From: Phytopseudomonas punonensis | GTDB lineage: Bacteria; Pseudomonadota; Gammaproteobacteria; Pseudomonadales; Pseudomonadaceae | Length of the DNA: 64,000 nt | Assembly: GCF_900142655.1 (NCBI RefSeq) | Contig: NZ_FRBQ01000009.1 | Coordinates: 62,001-126,000, forward strand | Direction of reading: 5' to 3' | Shown: in pieces, positions 1 through 9,249 of the stretch | How positions within the stretch are numbered: position 1 is the first letter of the stretch | Layout of the letters: the number at the start of each line of letters is the position of its first letter | Made by a program: the position numbers and the translations under genes | The notes under the pieces: model-generated | Databases searched by the model: none | What the model was told of the DNA's origin: nothing | Seen by the model: the letters and a program-made list of their open reading frames with translations, nothing else

Positions 1-1
1 C

Positions 2-463
2 ACCCTGCAGTGCCAGCCGAGCGCGGTCAACGTGATTCCCGGTGAGGTCGCCCTGACCCTGGATGTACGTGGCCCTGAGGATCAGCCGCTGGCCAATCTG
101 CTGGAAGATCTGCTCAGTCAGGGTGAAGCGATCGCCCGGCAGCGCGGGCTGCAATTCCATGCCAGCCAGTACTACGGCATTCCGGCGACCCGCTGCGACG
201 AGGCCATGCAAGCTTCTCTGGCGCAGGTGCTGACCCAGGTGCAAGGCCGCAGCTTGTCGCTGCCCAGTGGTGCAGGCCATGATGCGATCGCCATGGCCGA
301 ACACTGGCCGGTCGGCATGCTGTTCGTACGTTGTGTGGGAGGGGTCAGCCATCACCCGGCCGAGGCCGTCGAAGTGGGCGATGTGGCGTTGGCGATTGAG
401 GCTTGTGTGGGCTGGGTTCAGGCGTTGGCGGAGCAGCCGCCGCTGGCCAGGCCAGCGGGGTAA
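2..463 (+). CDS. M20-family amidohydrolase (allantoate amidohydrolase / N-carbamoyl-L-amino acid hydrolase type), 3' end only
   Basis: The reading frame is already open at base 2 and ends at the TAA at 461-463, so only the C-terminal ~153 residues are present and the start lies outside the window. The visible part has the NVIPGEV strand and the PSGAGHDA metal/substrate-site motif typical of the M20 zinc amidohydrolases that cleave ureido or carbamoyl groups (allantoate, ureidoglycolate, N-carbamoyl amino acids). The late SHHPAE segment fits the C-terminal part of the catalytic domain. The substrate cannot be told from this fragment. The gene converges on ubiG with a 37-bp gap that holds a short GC hairpin (486-498). 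Confidence 0.8.
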   Translation, partial: TLQCQPSAVNVIPGEVALTLDVRGPEDQPLANLLEDLLSQGEAIARQRGLQFHASQYYGIPATRCDEAMQASLAQVLTQVQGRSLSLPSGAGHDAIAMAEHWPVGMLFVRCVGGVSHHPAEAVEVGDVALAIEACVGWVQALAEQPPLARPAG

Positions 464-500
464 GTGGCGAGCGCATGAAGGTGCGCCCGCCTCGCGGGGG

Positions 501-1199
501 TCATTCGGCTTTGCTGGTATGCACCATGTAGTTGACGTCTACATCGTTCGCCAGCTTGTAATGCTTGGTCAGCGGGTTGTAGGTCAGGCCGATGATGTCC
601 TTGATCTGCAGGCCTGCGTCGCGGCTCCAGGCGCCCAGTTCCGAGGGGCGTATGAATTTCTTGAAGTCATGGGTGCCGCGCGGCAGCAGGCGCAGGATGT
701 ATTCGGCGCCGATCACTGCGAACAGATAAGCCTTGGGGTTGCGGTTGATGGTGGAGAAGAACACCTGGCCGCCGGGCTTGACCAGCTTGTGGCAGGCGCG
801 AATCACCGAGGACGGGTCGGGCACGTGCTCAAGCATTTCCAGGCAGGTGACCACGTCGAACTGGCCGGGCATCTCTTCGGCCATGGCTTCAGCGGTGATC
901 TGCCGGTAATCGACTTCCACGCCCGATTCCAGTTGGTGCAGGCGGGCCACGGCCAGCGGTGCTTCGCCCATGTCGATGCCGGTCACCGTGGCGCCACGTT
1001 GCGCCATGGCTTCGCTGAGAATGCCGCCGCCACAGCCGACGTCGAGCACCCTCTTGCCAGCCAGGCCGGCGCGCTCGTCGATCCAGTTGACCCGCAACGG
1101 GTTGATCTCGTGCAAAGGCTTGAACTCGCTTTCCTTGTCCCACCAGCGATGGGCGAGGGCTTCGAATTTGGCGATTTCAGCTTGGTCGACGTTGCTCAT
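501..1199 (-). CDS. ubiG: Ubiquinone biosynthesis O-methyltransferase UbiG
   Basis: A 232-residue SAM-dependent methyltransferase that carries out the two O-methylations of ubiquinone synthesis. The class I SAM-binding motif VLDVGCGGG lies at residues 51-59, preceded by the N-terminal RWWD and LHEINPLR segments diagnostic of UbiG. The later VTCLEMLEHVPDP segment is the second SAM/active-site region. Length is normal for the family. The start ATG has AGGGAAA upstream on the minus strand. It is transcribed in the same direction as the amidohydrolase at 1324-2652, separated by 124 bp. As I remember P. aeruginosa PAO1, the same neighbours occur there. Confidence 0.96.
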   Translation of the reverse strand: MSNVDQAEIAKFEALAHRWWDKESEFKPLHEINPLRVNWIDERAGLAGKRVLDVGCGGGILSEAMAQRGATVTGIDMGEAPLAVARLHQLESGVEVDYRQITAEAMAEEMPGQFDVVTCLEMLEHVPDPSSVIRACHKLVKPGGQVFFSTINRNPKAYLFAVIGAEYILRLLPRGTHDFKKFIRPSELGAWSRDAGLQIKDIIGLTYNPLTKHYKLANDVDVNYMVHTSKAE

Positions 1200-1323
1200 G
1201 GTTTTCCCTGAATAAAGCGAATGCGTATGACAGGACGCGCAGGGCGCCTATGTTGCCAGTTTTGCGCGGCCGTTGGGGCGGCTTACTGGCCATTGCAGTG
1301 TGACAATTTGCCGGGTCTTGTGA

Positions 1324-2652
1324 TCAATGCGCCTGACGCCCGGCTATTTTCTTGCCCCACTGCTGCGTGGTGGCAATGATGCGTTCCTCATCCAGGCGCG
1401 TCAGGCGGCCCTCTTCGAGCAGCGCTTTGCCGGCGACCCAGAGGTGCTCGACGCAGTGCCGCGAGGTGGCGTAGATCAGCTGCGAAACGGGATCGTACAC
1501 CGGCTGCTGGGCCAGGCCGCGCAGGTCGAAGGCGACGATATCGGCGGCCTTGCCGAGCTCCAGTGAGCCGATTTCGCTATCCAGGCCCAAGGCGCGGGCG
1601 CCGTTGAGGGTTGCCATGCGCAGGGCGCGGTGTGCATCCAGGGCGCTGGCCGAGCCTGCGACAGCCTTGGCCAGCAGGGCGGCCGTGCGGGTTTCGCCAA
1701 GCAAGTCGAGATCGTTGTTGCTGGCTGCGCCGTCGGTGCCGATGGCCACGTTGACGCCGGCCTGCCAGAGCTTCTCGACCGGGCAGAAACCGCTGGCCAG
1801 CTTGAGGTTGGATTCTGGGCAGTGGATCACGCTGCTGTTGGTGGCCACCAGCAGGGCGATATCGTCGTCATCGATCTGCGTCATGTGCACGGCCTGGAAG
1901 CGCGGGCCGAGCAGGCCGAGGCGATTGAGGCGTGCCAACGGGCGCTCGCCATAGTGTTCCAGGCTCTGTTGCACCTCGAAGGCGGTTTCGTGCACGTGCA
2001 TATGAATGCCGGCATCCACTTCTTCGGCGAGGACGCGCAGCTTTTCCAAGTTCGCATCGCTGACGGTGTAAGGCGCGTGAGGGCCGAAAGCGACGCTCAG
2101 GCGCGAGTGGTGCTTCATTTCGTCGAACAGCGCCAGGCCCTTGCGCAGCGCTTCGTCGGCATCGCGTGCGCCGGGGATGGCGAAATCCAGTACGGGAATG
2201 CTGATTTGCGCGCGCATGCCACTTGTGTGCACGCGTTCGCAGGCCATCTCGGGGAAGAAGTACATGTCGGCGAAGCAACTGATGCCACTCTTTATCTGCT
2301 CGGCGATGGCCAGCTCGGTGCCGTCCTGCACGAACTGTTCATCGACCCATTTGGCTTCCGCCGGCCAAATGTGCTTTTCCAGCCAGGTCATCAGCGGCAG
2401 GTCATCGGCCAGGCCGCGGAACAGGGTCATGGCAGCGTGGCCGTGGGCGTTTACCAGCCCTGGGGTCAGCAAGCGCCCGGGTAACTCGCGGACCTCCGTG
2501 GCGCCGCGCCGCAAGGCTTGTGCGCGTGGCGCGATCAGCGCGATCTTGCCATCGCGGATGCCCAGGCCATGATCATGCAGCACCACGCCTGCAGGCTCGA
2601 TCGGCACCAGCCAGGTGGGCAGCAGCAAGAGGTCGAGCGGGGCATCGGCCAT
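1324..2652 (-). CDS. TRZ/ATZ-family amidohydrolase, probable 5'-methylthioadenosine deaminase
   Basis: A 442-residue metal-dependent amidohydrolase. Metal-binding residues are visible as the HxH pair at 70-72 (NAHGHAAM), the HMHVHETAFEV strand, a later His in VIHCPESNLKL, and the Asp in GTDGAASNNDLDLL. The family covers S-adenosylhomocysteine/MTA deaminases and triazine hydrolases. The PAO1 protein at the same locus (PA3170) has been described as an MTA deaminase feeding methylthioinosine into methionine salvage, which would make the divergent MtnA-family neighbour at 2776 its natural partner. That assignment is by family and context. The 123-bp gap to the neighbour presumably holds divergent promoters. 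Confidence 0.85.
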   Translation of the reverse strand: MADAPLDLLLLPTWLVPIEPAGVVLHDHGLGIRDGKIALIAPRAQALRRGATEVRELPGRLLTPGLVNAHGHAAMTLFRGLADDLPLMTWLEKHIWPAEAKWVDEQFVQDGTELAIAEQIKSGISCFADMYFFPEMACERVHTSGMRAQISIPVLDFAIPGARDADEALRKGLALFDEMKHHSRLSVAFGPHAPYTVSDANLEKLRVLAEEVDAGIHMHVHETAFEVQQSLEHYGERPLARLNRLGLLGPRFQAVHMTQIDDDDIALLVATNSSVIHCPESNLKLASGFCPVEKLWQAGVNVAIGTDGAASNNDLDLLGETRTAALLAKAVAGSASALDAHRALRMATLNGARALGLDSEIGSLELGKAADIVAFDLRGLAQQPVYDPVSQLIYATSRHCVEHLWVAGKALLEEGRLTRLDEERIIATTQQWGKKIAGRQAH

Positions 2653-2775
2653 GGCAGGATTCCGTTAGCGAAAACGCCGAGTCTATAGAGGAATGCCTCG
2701 GTCTTGAAGGTGCGCGGCGTGCGGCCCACTGCTTGTCGGGCGTATACTGGCCGGCTTTCTAGGATGGAGTAGGTG

Positions 2776-3846
2776 ATGCGCGAGCGTTTGCTGGCTGCCG
2801 AGCAGGTTGTGGGTTTTGTGTGGCGCGATGGTGCGCTGCATGTGCTCGATCAGCGCCATTTGCCGGCTGAGCAAGTCTGGCATGCCTGCCATAGCGTCGT
2901 TGCCGTGGCCACGCTGCTGGCTGATGGTGCGGTAGTCGGCGCCTCCGCTAGCCTCATCTGCGGCGCTTACGCGCTGGTGCTCGGCGCTCGGCAGCGTATG
3001 GATGAGGGCGGCGACTGGGATGCCGGGCTCGACATCGACGCCCAGGTGCTCACCGATGCTGGTGTTTCAGTCGTGGGCATCGAGCGGGTGCAGCAGCACA
3101 TGCACCGGCGGCTGGCGCGCGCGCGGCCAGGCGCTCAACCACTGGCTGTGCTGGAGGACGAGGCCCGCGGCATCCACCAGCGTGATCGCGAAGCCAACCT
3201 GGCCATGGCGCAATTCGGCGTGGAGCTAATCCGCAGCTTTCAGGGCAATCTGCAGAATCTGCTCAGCATCGGTTGCGCGGGGGCGATGGCCAGTGGCGGC
3301 TTCGGCACGGCTTTGGCGGTGATTCGTGGCGCTCAGCTTGAGGGGCTGCTCGAGCGTTGTTACCTCGGTGAAGGTCGGCCGCTGTTGCAGGGCGCGCGGT
3401 TGGCTGCCTGGGAGTTGAGTGAAGAGGGCATCGCTGTGGCGCTGAGTGCCGATTGCGCCTTGGCCCATGTGATGAAAACCCGCGGCACCACCTGGGCCAT
3501 CGTGGGTGCCGAGCAGATTGCCGCCAATGGCGACGTGTTTGGCGTCATCGGCACTTATCAACTGGCGGTGGCCGCCATGCATCACGGCGTTAGGCTGATG
3601 GTGGTGGCGCCAAGTTCGGTTATCGACCTGCAGGCTGAAAACGGTGAAGAGTGTTTTCATGACCTCGGCCATGCGCCGCTTGCCTATCCCGATAGCGAGC
3701 GAGTGGCGGGCGTAGGGCGTGTTGAGCCGCAATTCGATGTAACGCCCGCCGATCTGGTGGACTTTCTGGTCACCGAGAAAGGCGTCATCGAGCGCCCCGA
3801 TGCAGCCAAGCTCGCTCAGTTGATGTCACGAGAGCGGCTTCATTGA
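2776..3846 (+). CDS. MtnA-family (methylthioribose-1-phosphate isomerase-like) protein lacking the catalytic Cys/Asp
   Basis: An intact 356-residue protein with the overall MtnA length and framework: N-terminal MRERLLAAE, DREANLAMAQ, GGFGTALAVIR, GTYQLAVAAMHHGVR, VVAPSS, and the C-terminal VTEKGVIERPDAAKLAQLM. MtnA normally isomerises methylthioribose-1-phosphate in methionine salvage. Here the family motif HCNAG (or HCNTG) reads IGCAG at residues 165-169, so the catalytic Cys position is Gly166 and a Cys has moved one place to 167. GADRI reads GAEQI at 244-248, so the catalytic Asp is Glu246. The phosphate-site RGAPAIG and the RPTAVNLFWAL segment are also replaced. ATG at 2776 is chosen; an in-frame GTG lies directly before it. 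The ORF is unbroken, so this is a divergent paralogue or pseudoenzyme, not a frameshifted gene. Confidence 0.85.
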   Translation: MRERLLAAEQVVGFVWRDGALHVLDQRHLPAEQVWHACHSVVAVATLLADGAVVGASASLICGAYALVLGARQRMDEGGDWDAGLDIDAQVLTDAGVSVVGIERVQQHMHRRLARARPGAQPLAVLEDEARGIHQRDREANLAMAQFGVELIRSFQGNLQNLLSIGCAGAMASGGFGTALAVIRGAQLEGLLERCYLGEGRPLLQGARLAAWELSEEGIAVALSADCALAHVMKTRGTTWAIVGAEQIAANGDVFGVIGTYQLAVAAMHHGVRLMVVAPSSVIDLQAENGEECFHDLGHAPLAYPDSERVAGVGRVEPQFDVTPADLVDFLVTEKGVIERPDAAKLAQLMSRERLH

Positions 3847-4060
3847 GAGCCCGCCCTGGGGATAGGTGCAAGGCATGCTTTGTGGTAAGCTCCGGCAGTT
3901 TTCAGGGGCACCGCCTGCGGTTGCCGTCACTGCTCGAATGCATGACATAACGTATTGATTTGTCGTGAGTCGTCGCTGGCCTGATGCCATCGCGACGCGC
4001 TTCATCCGGCTCCAGATGAGCAGGATGGGGCTTCATCAGAAAAAAGGAATCAGGCTACTC

Positions 4061-6874
4061 ATGGGCGAACTGGCCAAAGAAATCCTCCCGGTCAACATCG
4101 AAGATGAACTGAAACAGTCGTACCTCGACTACGCGATGAGCGTGATCGTCGGGCGTGCCTTGCCGGATGCGCGCGATGGCCTGAAGCCCGTGCATCGCCG
4201 GGTGCTGTTTGCCATGAGCGAGCTGGGCAACGACTGGAACAAGCCTTACAAGAAATCCGCCCGTGTGGTCGGTGACGTAATCGGTAAGTATCACCCGCAT
4301 GGTGATACCGCCGTTTACGACACCATCGTGCGTATGGCCCAGCCGTTCTCGCTGCGCTATCTGCTGGTCGACGGCCAGGGCAACTTCGGTTCGGTGGACG
4401 GCGACAACGCTGCCGCCATGCGATACACCGAAGTGCGCATGACCAAGCTGGCTCACGAACTGCTGGCTGACCTGCACAAGGAGACCGTCGACTGGGTGCC
4501 CAACTATGACGGCACTGAGCAGATCCCGGCGGTCATGCCGACCAAGATCCCCAACCTGCTGGTCAACGGGTCCAGTGGTATCGCCGTGGGCATGGCGACC
4601 AACATTCCGCCGCACAACCTTAGCGAAGTCATCGACGGTTGCCTGGCGCTGATCGATAACCCGGAGCTGACGGTCGATGACCTGATGCAATACATCCCGG
4701 GCCCGGACTTCCCCACCGCGGGCATCATCAACGGCCGCGCCGGTATCGTCGAAGCGTACCGCACCGGCCGTGGGCGCATTTACATCCGTGCCCGCGCCGA
4801 AGTCGAAGATATCGACAAGGTTGGCGGTCGCCAGCAGATCGTCATCACCGAGCTGCCGTATCAGCTGAACAAGGCGCGTCTGATCGAGAAGATCGCCGAG
4901 CTGGTAAAAGAGAAGAAGCTCGAAGGCATCACCGAGCTGCGCGACGAGTCCGATAAGGACGGTATGCGCGTGGTCATCGAGCTGCGCCGCGGCGAAGTGC
5001 CCGAGGTGATCCTCAACAACCTGTACGCCCAGACCCAGATGCAGAGCGTGTTCGGCATCAACGTGGTGGCGCTGATCGACGGCCAGCCGAAGATCCTCAA
5101 CCTCAAGGACATGCTCGACGCGTTCGTCCTGCACCGTCGTGAGGTGGTTACCCGGCGTACCGTGTTCGAACTGCGCAAGGCCCGTGAGCGTGGTCACATC
5201 CTCGAAGGTCAGGCGGTCGCGCTGTCCAACATCGACCCGGTCATCGCCCTGATCAAAGCCTCGCCGACGCCGTCCGAAGCCAAGGAAGCGCTGATTTCCA
5301 CCGCTTGGGAATCGTCTGCCGTGGAAGCCATGGTCGAGCGCGCAGGCGCTGACTCGTGCCGCCCGGAAGGTCTCGATCCGCAGTTCGGTCTGCGTGATGG
5401 CAAGTACTATCTGTCGCCTGAGCAGGCTCAAGCGATCCTCGACCTGCGTCTGCACCGTCTGACCGGTCTGGAGCACGAGAAGCTGCTGGCCGAGTACCAG
5501 GAAATCCTCAACCAGATCGGTGAGCTGATCCGCATCCTGACCAGCGCCGTGCGCCTGATGGAAGTGATTCGCGAGGAGCTGGAAGCCGTCAAGGCCGAGT
5601 TCGGCGACAAGCGCCGCACCGAGATTCTCGATTCGCGTCTGGACCTGACCCTGGGTGACATGATCCCGGAAGAAGAGCGCGTAGTGACCATTTCCCATGG
5701 TGGCTATGCCAAGACCCAGCCGTTGACCGCCTACCAGGCTCAGCGCCGCGGCGGTAAAGGCAAGTCGGCCACCGGCATCAAGGACGAGGACTACATCGCT
5801 CACCTGCTGGTCGCTAACAGCCACGCCACGCTGCTGCTGTTCTCCAGCAAGGGCAAGGTGTACTGGCTCAAGACCTACGAAATTCCCGAAGCGTCCCGTG
5901 CCGCTCGCGGCCGTCCGCTGGTCAACCTGCTGCCGCTGGAAGAAGGTGAGTACATCACCACCATGCTGCAGATAGACCTCGAAGCCCTGCAGCAGCAAGC
6001 CGGCGCTGACGACGTTGACGACAGCGATGACGCCGTGCTCGAAGGCGAGATCGTCGAAGCCGAAGAAGTGGCCGAAGTCGCCGAGATCGAAGAAGTCGAA
6101 GGCGAGACCGCCGAGCTGGTGGCCGAGCCGACTGGCGCCTACATCTTCATGGCCACCGCCTTCGGTACCGTGAAGAAGACCCCGCTGGTGCAGTTCAGCC
6201 GTCCGCGTTCCAACGGCCTGATCGCCCTGAAACTGAAGGAAGGCGACACCCTGATCGCCGCTGCCATCACCGACGGCGCCAAGGAAGTCATGCTGTTCTC
6301 CAGCGCTGGCAAGGTGATTCGTTTCGCCGAGAGCGTGGTGCGGGTCATGGGTCGTGGTGCCCGTGGTATCCGCGGCATGCGTATCGGCAAGGACCAGCGC
6401 CTGATCTCCATGCTGATCCCGGAATCCGGTGCACAGATCCTCACCGCCTCCGAGCGTGGTTTTGGCAAGCGCACGGCGCTCTCCAAGTTCCCGCGTCGCG
6501 GTCGTGGCGGCCAGGGCGTGATCGGCATGATCACCAAAGAGCGTAACGGCCCGCTGATCGGCGCCATCCAGGTGCAGGACGGCGAGGAAATCATGCTGAT
6601 TTCCGACCAGGGCACCCTGGTACGCACCCGCGTCGACGAAGTCTCAAGTTCCGGCCGTAACACTCAGGGTGTGACCCTGATCAAACTGGCCAAGGACGAG
6701 AAACTGGTCGGCCTGGAGCGCGTGCAGGAGCCTTCCGAGGAAGACATCGAAGTGGAGCTGGATGAAGAGGGCAACCCGATCGTCGTCGCCGAAGCCGAAG
6801 CTGATGAAACTGTAGCGGGCGAAGAGCCGGCGGCAGAAGGCGACGAGCCAGCAGCAGAAGATCGCGACGCCTAA
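4061..6874 (+). CDS. gyrA: DNA gyrase subunit A
   Basis: A 937-residue type IIA topoisomerase subunit that breaks and rejoins DNA, paired with GyrB. The catalytic Tyr is Tyr122 (RYTEVRM). The quinolone-determining region reads HPHGDTAVYD, with Thr83 and Asp87, the sensitive Pseudomonas state. The C-terminal beta-pinwheel has an acidic insert at about residues 647-690 and a strongly acidic tail, both as remembered for Pseudomonas GyrA. The frame opens further upstream (3965), but the ATG at 4061 is preceded by AAAAAGGAA at 4041-4049 and matches the conserved GyrA N-terminus MGELAKEI. A 214-bp leader precedes it, with no other gene seen there. Confidence 0.98.
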   Translation: MGELAKEILPVNIEDELKQSYLDYAMSVIVGRALPDARDGLKPVHRRVLFAMSELGNDWNKPYKKSARVVGDVIGKYHPHGDTAVYDTIVRMAQPFSLRYLLVDGQGNFGSVDGDNAAAMRYTEVRMTKLAHELLADLHKETVDWVPNYDGTEQIPAVMPTKIPNLLVNGSSGIAVGMATNIPPHNLSEVIDGCLALIDNPELTVDDLMQYIPGPDFPTAGIINGRAGIVEAYRTGRGRIYIRARAEVEDIDKVGGRQQIVITELPYQLNKARLIEKIAELVKEKKLEGITELRDESDKDGMRVVIELRRGEVPEVILNNLYAQTQMQSVFGINVVALIDGQPKILNLKDMLDAFVLHRREVVTRRTVFELRKARERGHILEGQAVALSNIDPVIALIKASPTPSEAKEALISTAWESSAVEAMVERAGADSCRPEGLDPQFGLRDGKYYLSPEQAQAILDLRLHRLTGLEHEKLLAEYQEILNQIGELIRILTSAVRLMEVIREELEAVKAEFGDKRRTEILDSRLDLTLGDMIPEEERVVTISHGGYAKTQPLTAYQAQRRGGKGKSATGIKDEDYIAHLLVANSHATLLLFSSKGKVYWLKTYEIPEASRAARGRPLVNLLPLEEGEYITTMLQIDLEALQQQAGADDVDDSDDAVLEGEIVEAEEVAEVAEIEEVEGETAELVAEPTGAYIFMATAFGTVKKTPLVQFSRPRSNGLIALKLKEGDTLIAAAITDGAKEVMLFSSAGKVIRFAESVVRVMGRGARGIRGMRIGKDQRLISMLIPESGAQILTASERGFGKRTALSKFPRRGRGGQGVIGMITKERNGPLIGAIQVQDGEEIMLISDQGTLVRTRVDEVSSSGRNTQGVTLIKLAKDEKLVGLERVQEPSEEDIEVELDEEGNPIVVAEAEADETVAGEEPAAEGDEPAAEDRDA

Positions 6875-6884
6875 GCGCGCCGCT

Positions 6885-6914
6885 CTGCCTGCAGTGTTAC
6901 AGCGCTGCAGGCAG
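6885..6914 (+). terminator. Hairpin between gyrA and serC
   Basis: A perfect 10-bp inverted repeat (6885-6894 with 6905-6914) and a 10-nt loop lie 10 bp after the gyrA stop. No T-run follows, so it may be a weak or factor-dependent terminator, an mRNA 3' stabiliser or an attenuator ahead of serC. Confidence 0.45.
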
Positions 6915-6969
6915 CATTTCGCCAGATATGAAGTAGCGCTGTAACCAGACAGTCAAGCGAGAGTGAATT

Positions 6970-8055
6970 GTGAGCAAGCGAGCCTTTAACTTCTGCGCCG
7001 GCCCGGCCGCGCTTCCCGAAGCCGTTCTGCAGCGCGCCCAGGCCGAGCTTCTCGACTGGCAGGGCAAGGGTCTTTCCGTCATGGAAATGAGCCACCGCAG
7101 CGACGATTACGTGGCCATCGCCGAAAAGGCCGAGCAGGACCTGCGCGATCTGCTGAGCATTCCCTCCGACTACAAAGTGCTGTTCCTGCAAGGCGGGGCT
7201 AGCCAGCAGTTCGCGGAAATCCCGCTCAATCTGCTGCCTGAAGACGGCACCGCCGATTACATCGATACCGGTATCTGGTCGAAGAAGAGCATCGACGAGG
7301 CACGTCGCTACGGCAACATCAACGTAGCGGCCTGTGCCAAGGCCTACGATTACTTCGCCATTCCTGGCCAGAACGAGTGGCAGCTGTCCAAAGACGCCGC
7401 CTACCTGCACTACGCCAGCAACGAAACCATTGGCGGCCTGCAGTTCGATTGGATTCCCGAGGTGGGCGACGTACCGCTGGTGGTCGACATGTCCTCGGAC
7501 ATACTGTCGCGTGAAGTTGATATCTCCAAGTTCGGCCTGATTTACGCCGGCGCCCAGAAGAACATCGGCCCCAGCGGCCTGGTGGTGGCGATCATCCGTG
7601 AAGACCTGCTCGGTCGTGCGCGCAGCGCCTGCCCGACCATGCTCAATTACAAGATCGCTGCCGATAACGGTTCGATGTACAACACCCCGGCGACCTTCTC
7701 CTGGTACCTGTCCGGCCTGGTCTTCGAGTGGCTGAAAGAGCAGGGCGGCGTTGCTGCCATGGAGAAACTCAACAAGGCCAAGAAGGACCTGCTGTACAAG
7801 GTCATCGACGCCAGCGAGTTCTATAGCAATCCGATCGCCAAGAATGCCCGCTCGTGGATGAACGTGCCGTTCCGCCTGGCGGATGAGCGCCTCGACAAGC
7901 CATTCCTGGCCGGTGCCGACGCGCGTGGCCTGCTCAATCTCAAGGGCCATCGCTCGGTCGGCGGCATGCGTGCCTCCATCTATAACGCCGTTGGCCTGGA
8001 TGCAGTCGAGGCGCTGGTCGCCTATATGGCGGAGTTCGAGAAGGAGCACGGCTGA
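6970..8055 (+). CDS. serC: Phosphoserine aminotransferase
   Basis: A 361-residue class V PLP aminotransferase making phosphoserine from 3-phosphohydroxypyruvate; it also acts in pyridoxine synthesis. The PLP lysine is Lys197 in YAGAQKNIGPSG, and the N-terminal FNFCAGPAALP and GGASQQF segments are diagnostic. The start is GTG at 6970, which gives the conserved N-terminus SKRAFNF; the upstream Shine-Dalgarno sequence is weak. Its TGA shares one base with the pheA ATG, so the two are probably translationally coupled. Confidence 0.97.
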   Translation: MSKRAFNFCAGPAALPEAVLQRAQAELLDWQGKGLSVMEMSHRSDDYVAIAEKAEQDLRDLLSIPSDYKVLFLQGGASQQFAEIPLNLLPEDGTADYIDTGIWSKKSIDEARRYGNINVAACAKAYDYFAIPGQNEWQLSKDAAYLHYASNETIGGLQFDWIPEVGDVPLVVDMSSDILSREVDISKFGLIYAGAQKNIGPSGLVVAIIREDLLGRARSACPTMLNYKIAADNGSMYNTPATFSWYLSGLVFEWLKEQGGVAAMEKLNKAKKDLLYKVIDASEFYSNPIAKNARSWMNVPFRLADERLDKPFLAGADARGLLNLKGHRSVGGMRASIYNAVGLDAVEALVAYMAEFEKEHG

Positions 8056-9164
8056 TGAGCAACGACGCCAATACTGACCAGGCCCTGCAGGCCCTGCGCC
8101 TGCGCATCGACAGCCTGGACGAGAAGATCCTCGAGCTGATCAGTGACCGTGCGCGCTGCGCTGAGGAAGTGGCGCGGGTGAAAATGGCGACCCTGGCCGA
8201 GGGCGAGGTGCCGGTGTTCTACCGCCCCGAACGTGAGGCGCAGGTGCTCAAACGGGTGATGGAGCGCAACCGTGGGCCTTTGGGCAACGAGGACATGGCG
8301 CGGCTGTTTCGCGAGATCATGTCGTCCTGTCTGGCCCTAGAGAACCCCCTCAAGGTCGCTTACCTCGGCCCGGAAGGCACCTTCTCCCAGGCGGCGGCGA
8401 TGAAGCATTTCGGTCACGCGGTGATCAGCCAGCCGATGGCGGCGATCGACGAAGTGTTCCGCGAGGTGGTGGCTGGCGCCGTCAACTTCGGTGTGGTGCC
8501 GGTGGAAAATTCCACCGAAGGTGCGGTCAACCACACCCTGGATAGCTTCCTCGAGCACGATCTGGTGATCTGCGGTGAGGTGGAGCTGCGCATCCACCAT
8601 CACCTGCTGGTCGGTGATGCCACCAAGACCGACCGCATCACCCGCATCTATTCCCATGCCCAGTCCCTGGCCCAGTGCCGCAAGTGGCTGGATGCTCATT
8701 ACCCGAACGTCGAGCGCGTGGCTGTTTCCAGCAACGCCGATGCCGCTCGCCGGGTGAAAAGCGAGTGGAATTCGGCGGCGATTGCCGGCGACATGGCGGC
8801 CAATCTGTACGACCTGACCCGCCTGGCCGAAAAGATCGAAGATCGTCCGGATAACTCCACGCGCTTTCTGATCATCGGTAACCAGGAAGTGCCACCCACC
8901 GGCGATGACAAGACCTCGGTGATCGTGTCGATGCGCAACAAGCCCGGTGCATTGCACGAGCTGCTGGTGCCGTTCCATCAGAACGGCATCGACCTGACGC
9001 GCATCGAAACCCGCCCGTCGCGTAGCGGCAAGTGGACCTACGCCTTCTTCATCGACTTCGTCGGTCACCACCGCGATCCGCTGATCAAGGACGTACTGGA
9101 AAAAATCAATGGGGAAGCCGTGGCACTCAAGGTGCTGGGTTCCTATCCCAAGGCAGTACTTTAA
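8055..9164 (+). CDS. pheA: Bifunctional chorismate mutase / prephenate dehydratase (P-protein)
   Basis: A 369-residue enzyme turning chorismate into phenylpyruvate for phenylalanine. An AroQ-type chorismate mutase domain lies at about residues 1-90 (LRLRIDSLDEKILELISDRA). The prephenate dehydratase domain starts near residue 95 (VAYLGPEGTFSQAA) and contains the NSTEGAVNHTLD active-site segment. A C-terminal ACT domain for phenylalanine feedback begins near 285 and carries LTRIETRPSR. The ATG overlaps the serC stop (TGATG). Followed by hisC after 85 bp. Confidence 0.97.
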   Translation: MSNDANTDQALQALRLRIDSLDEKILELISDRARCAEEVARVKMATLAEGEVPVFYRPEREAQVLKRVMERNRGPLGNEDMARLFREIMSSCLALENPLKVAYLGPEGTFSQAAAMKHFGHAVISQPMAAIDEVFREVVAGAVNFGVVPVENSTEGAVNHTLDSFLEHDLVICGEVELRIHHHLLVGDATKTDRITRIYSHAQSLAQCRKWLDAHYPNVERVAVSSNADAARRVKSEWNSAAIAGDMAANLYDLTRLAEKIEDRPDNSTRFLIIGNQEVPPTGDDKTSVIVSMRNKPGALHELLVPFHQNGIDLTRIETRPSRSGKWTYAFFIDFVGHHRDPLIKDVLEKINGEAVALKVLGSYPKAVL

Positions 9165-9249
9165 CTGCGGCTCCAGGCCGCGGGTGGCGGGCGACAGGCA
9201 AAATCAGGCTTGTGCTCGTCACCCGAGACCTGCGGCCTGAGGCCTGTAT

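Noticed and set aside
2776..3846. MtnA-like gene as a pseudogene
   Set aside because: No frameshift or stop; scaffold motifs and C-terminus are conserved, so an intact divergent gene is more likely.
3847..4060. A specific gyrA promoter (TAAGCT at 3886)
   Set aside because: No convincing -35 at the right distance, so not listed as a feature.
4055..5998. 647-codon open frame antisense to gyrA
   Set aside because: High-GC shadow frame; no family similarity, no ribosome-binding site, and gyrA is certain on the other strand.
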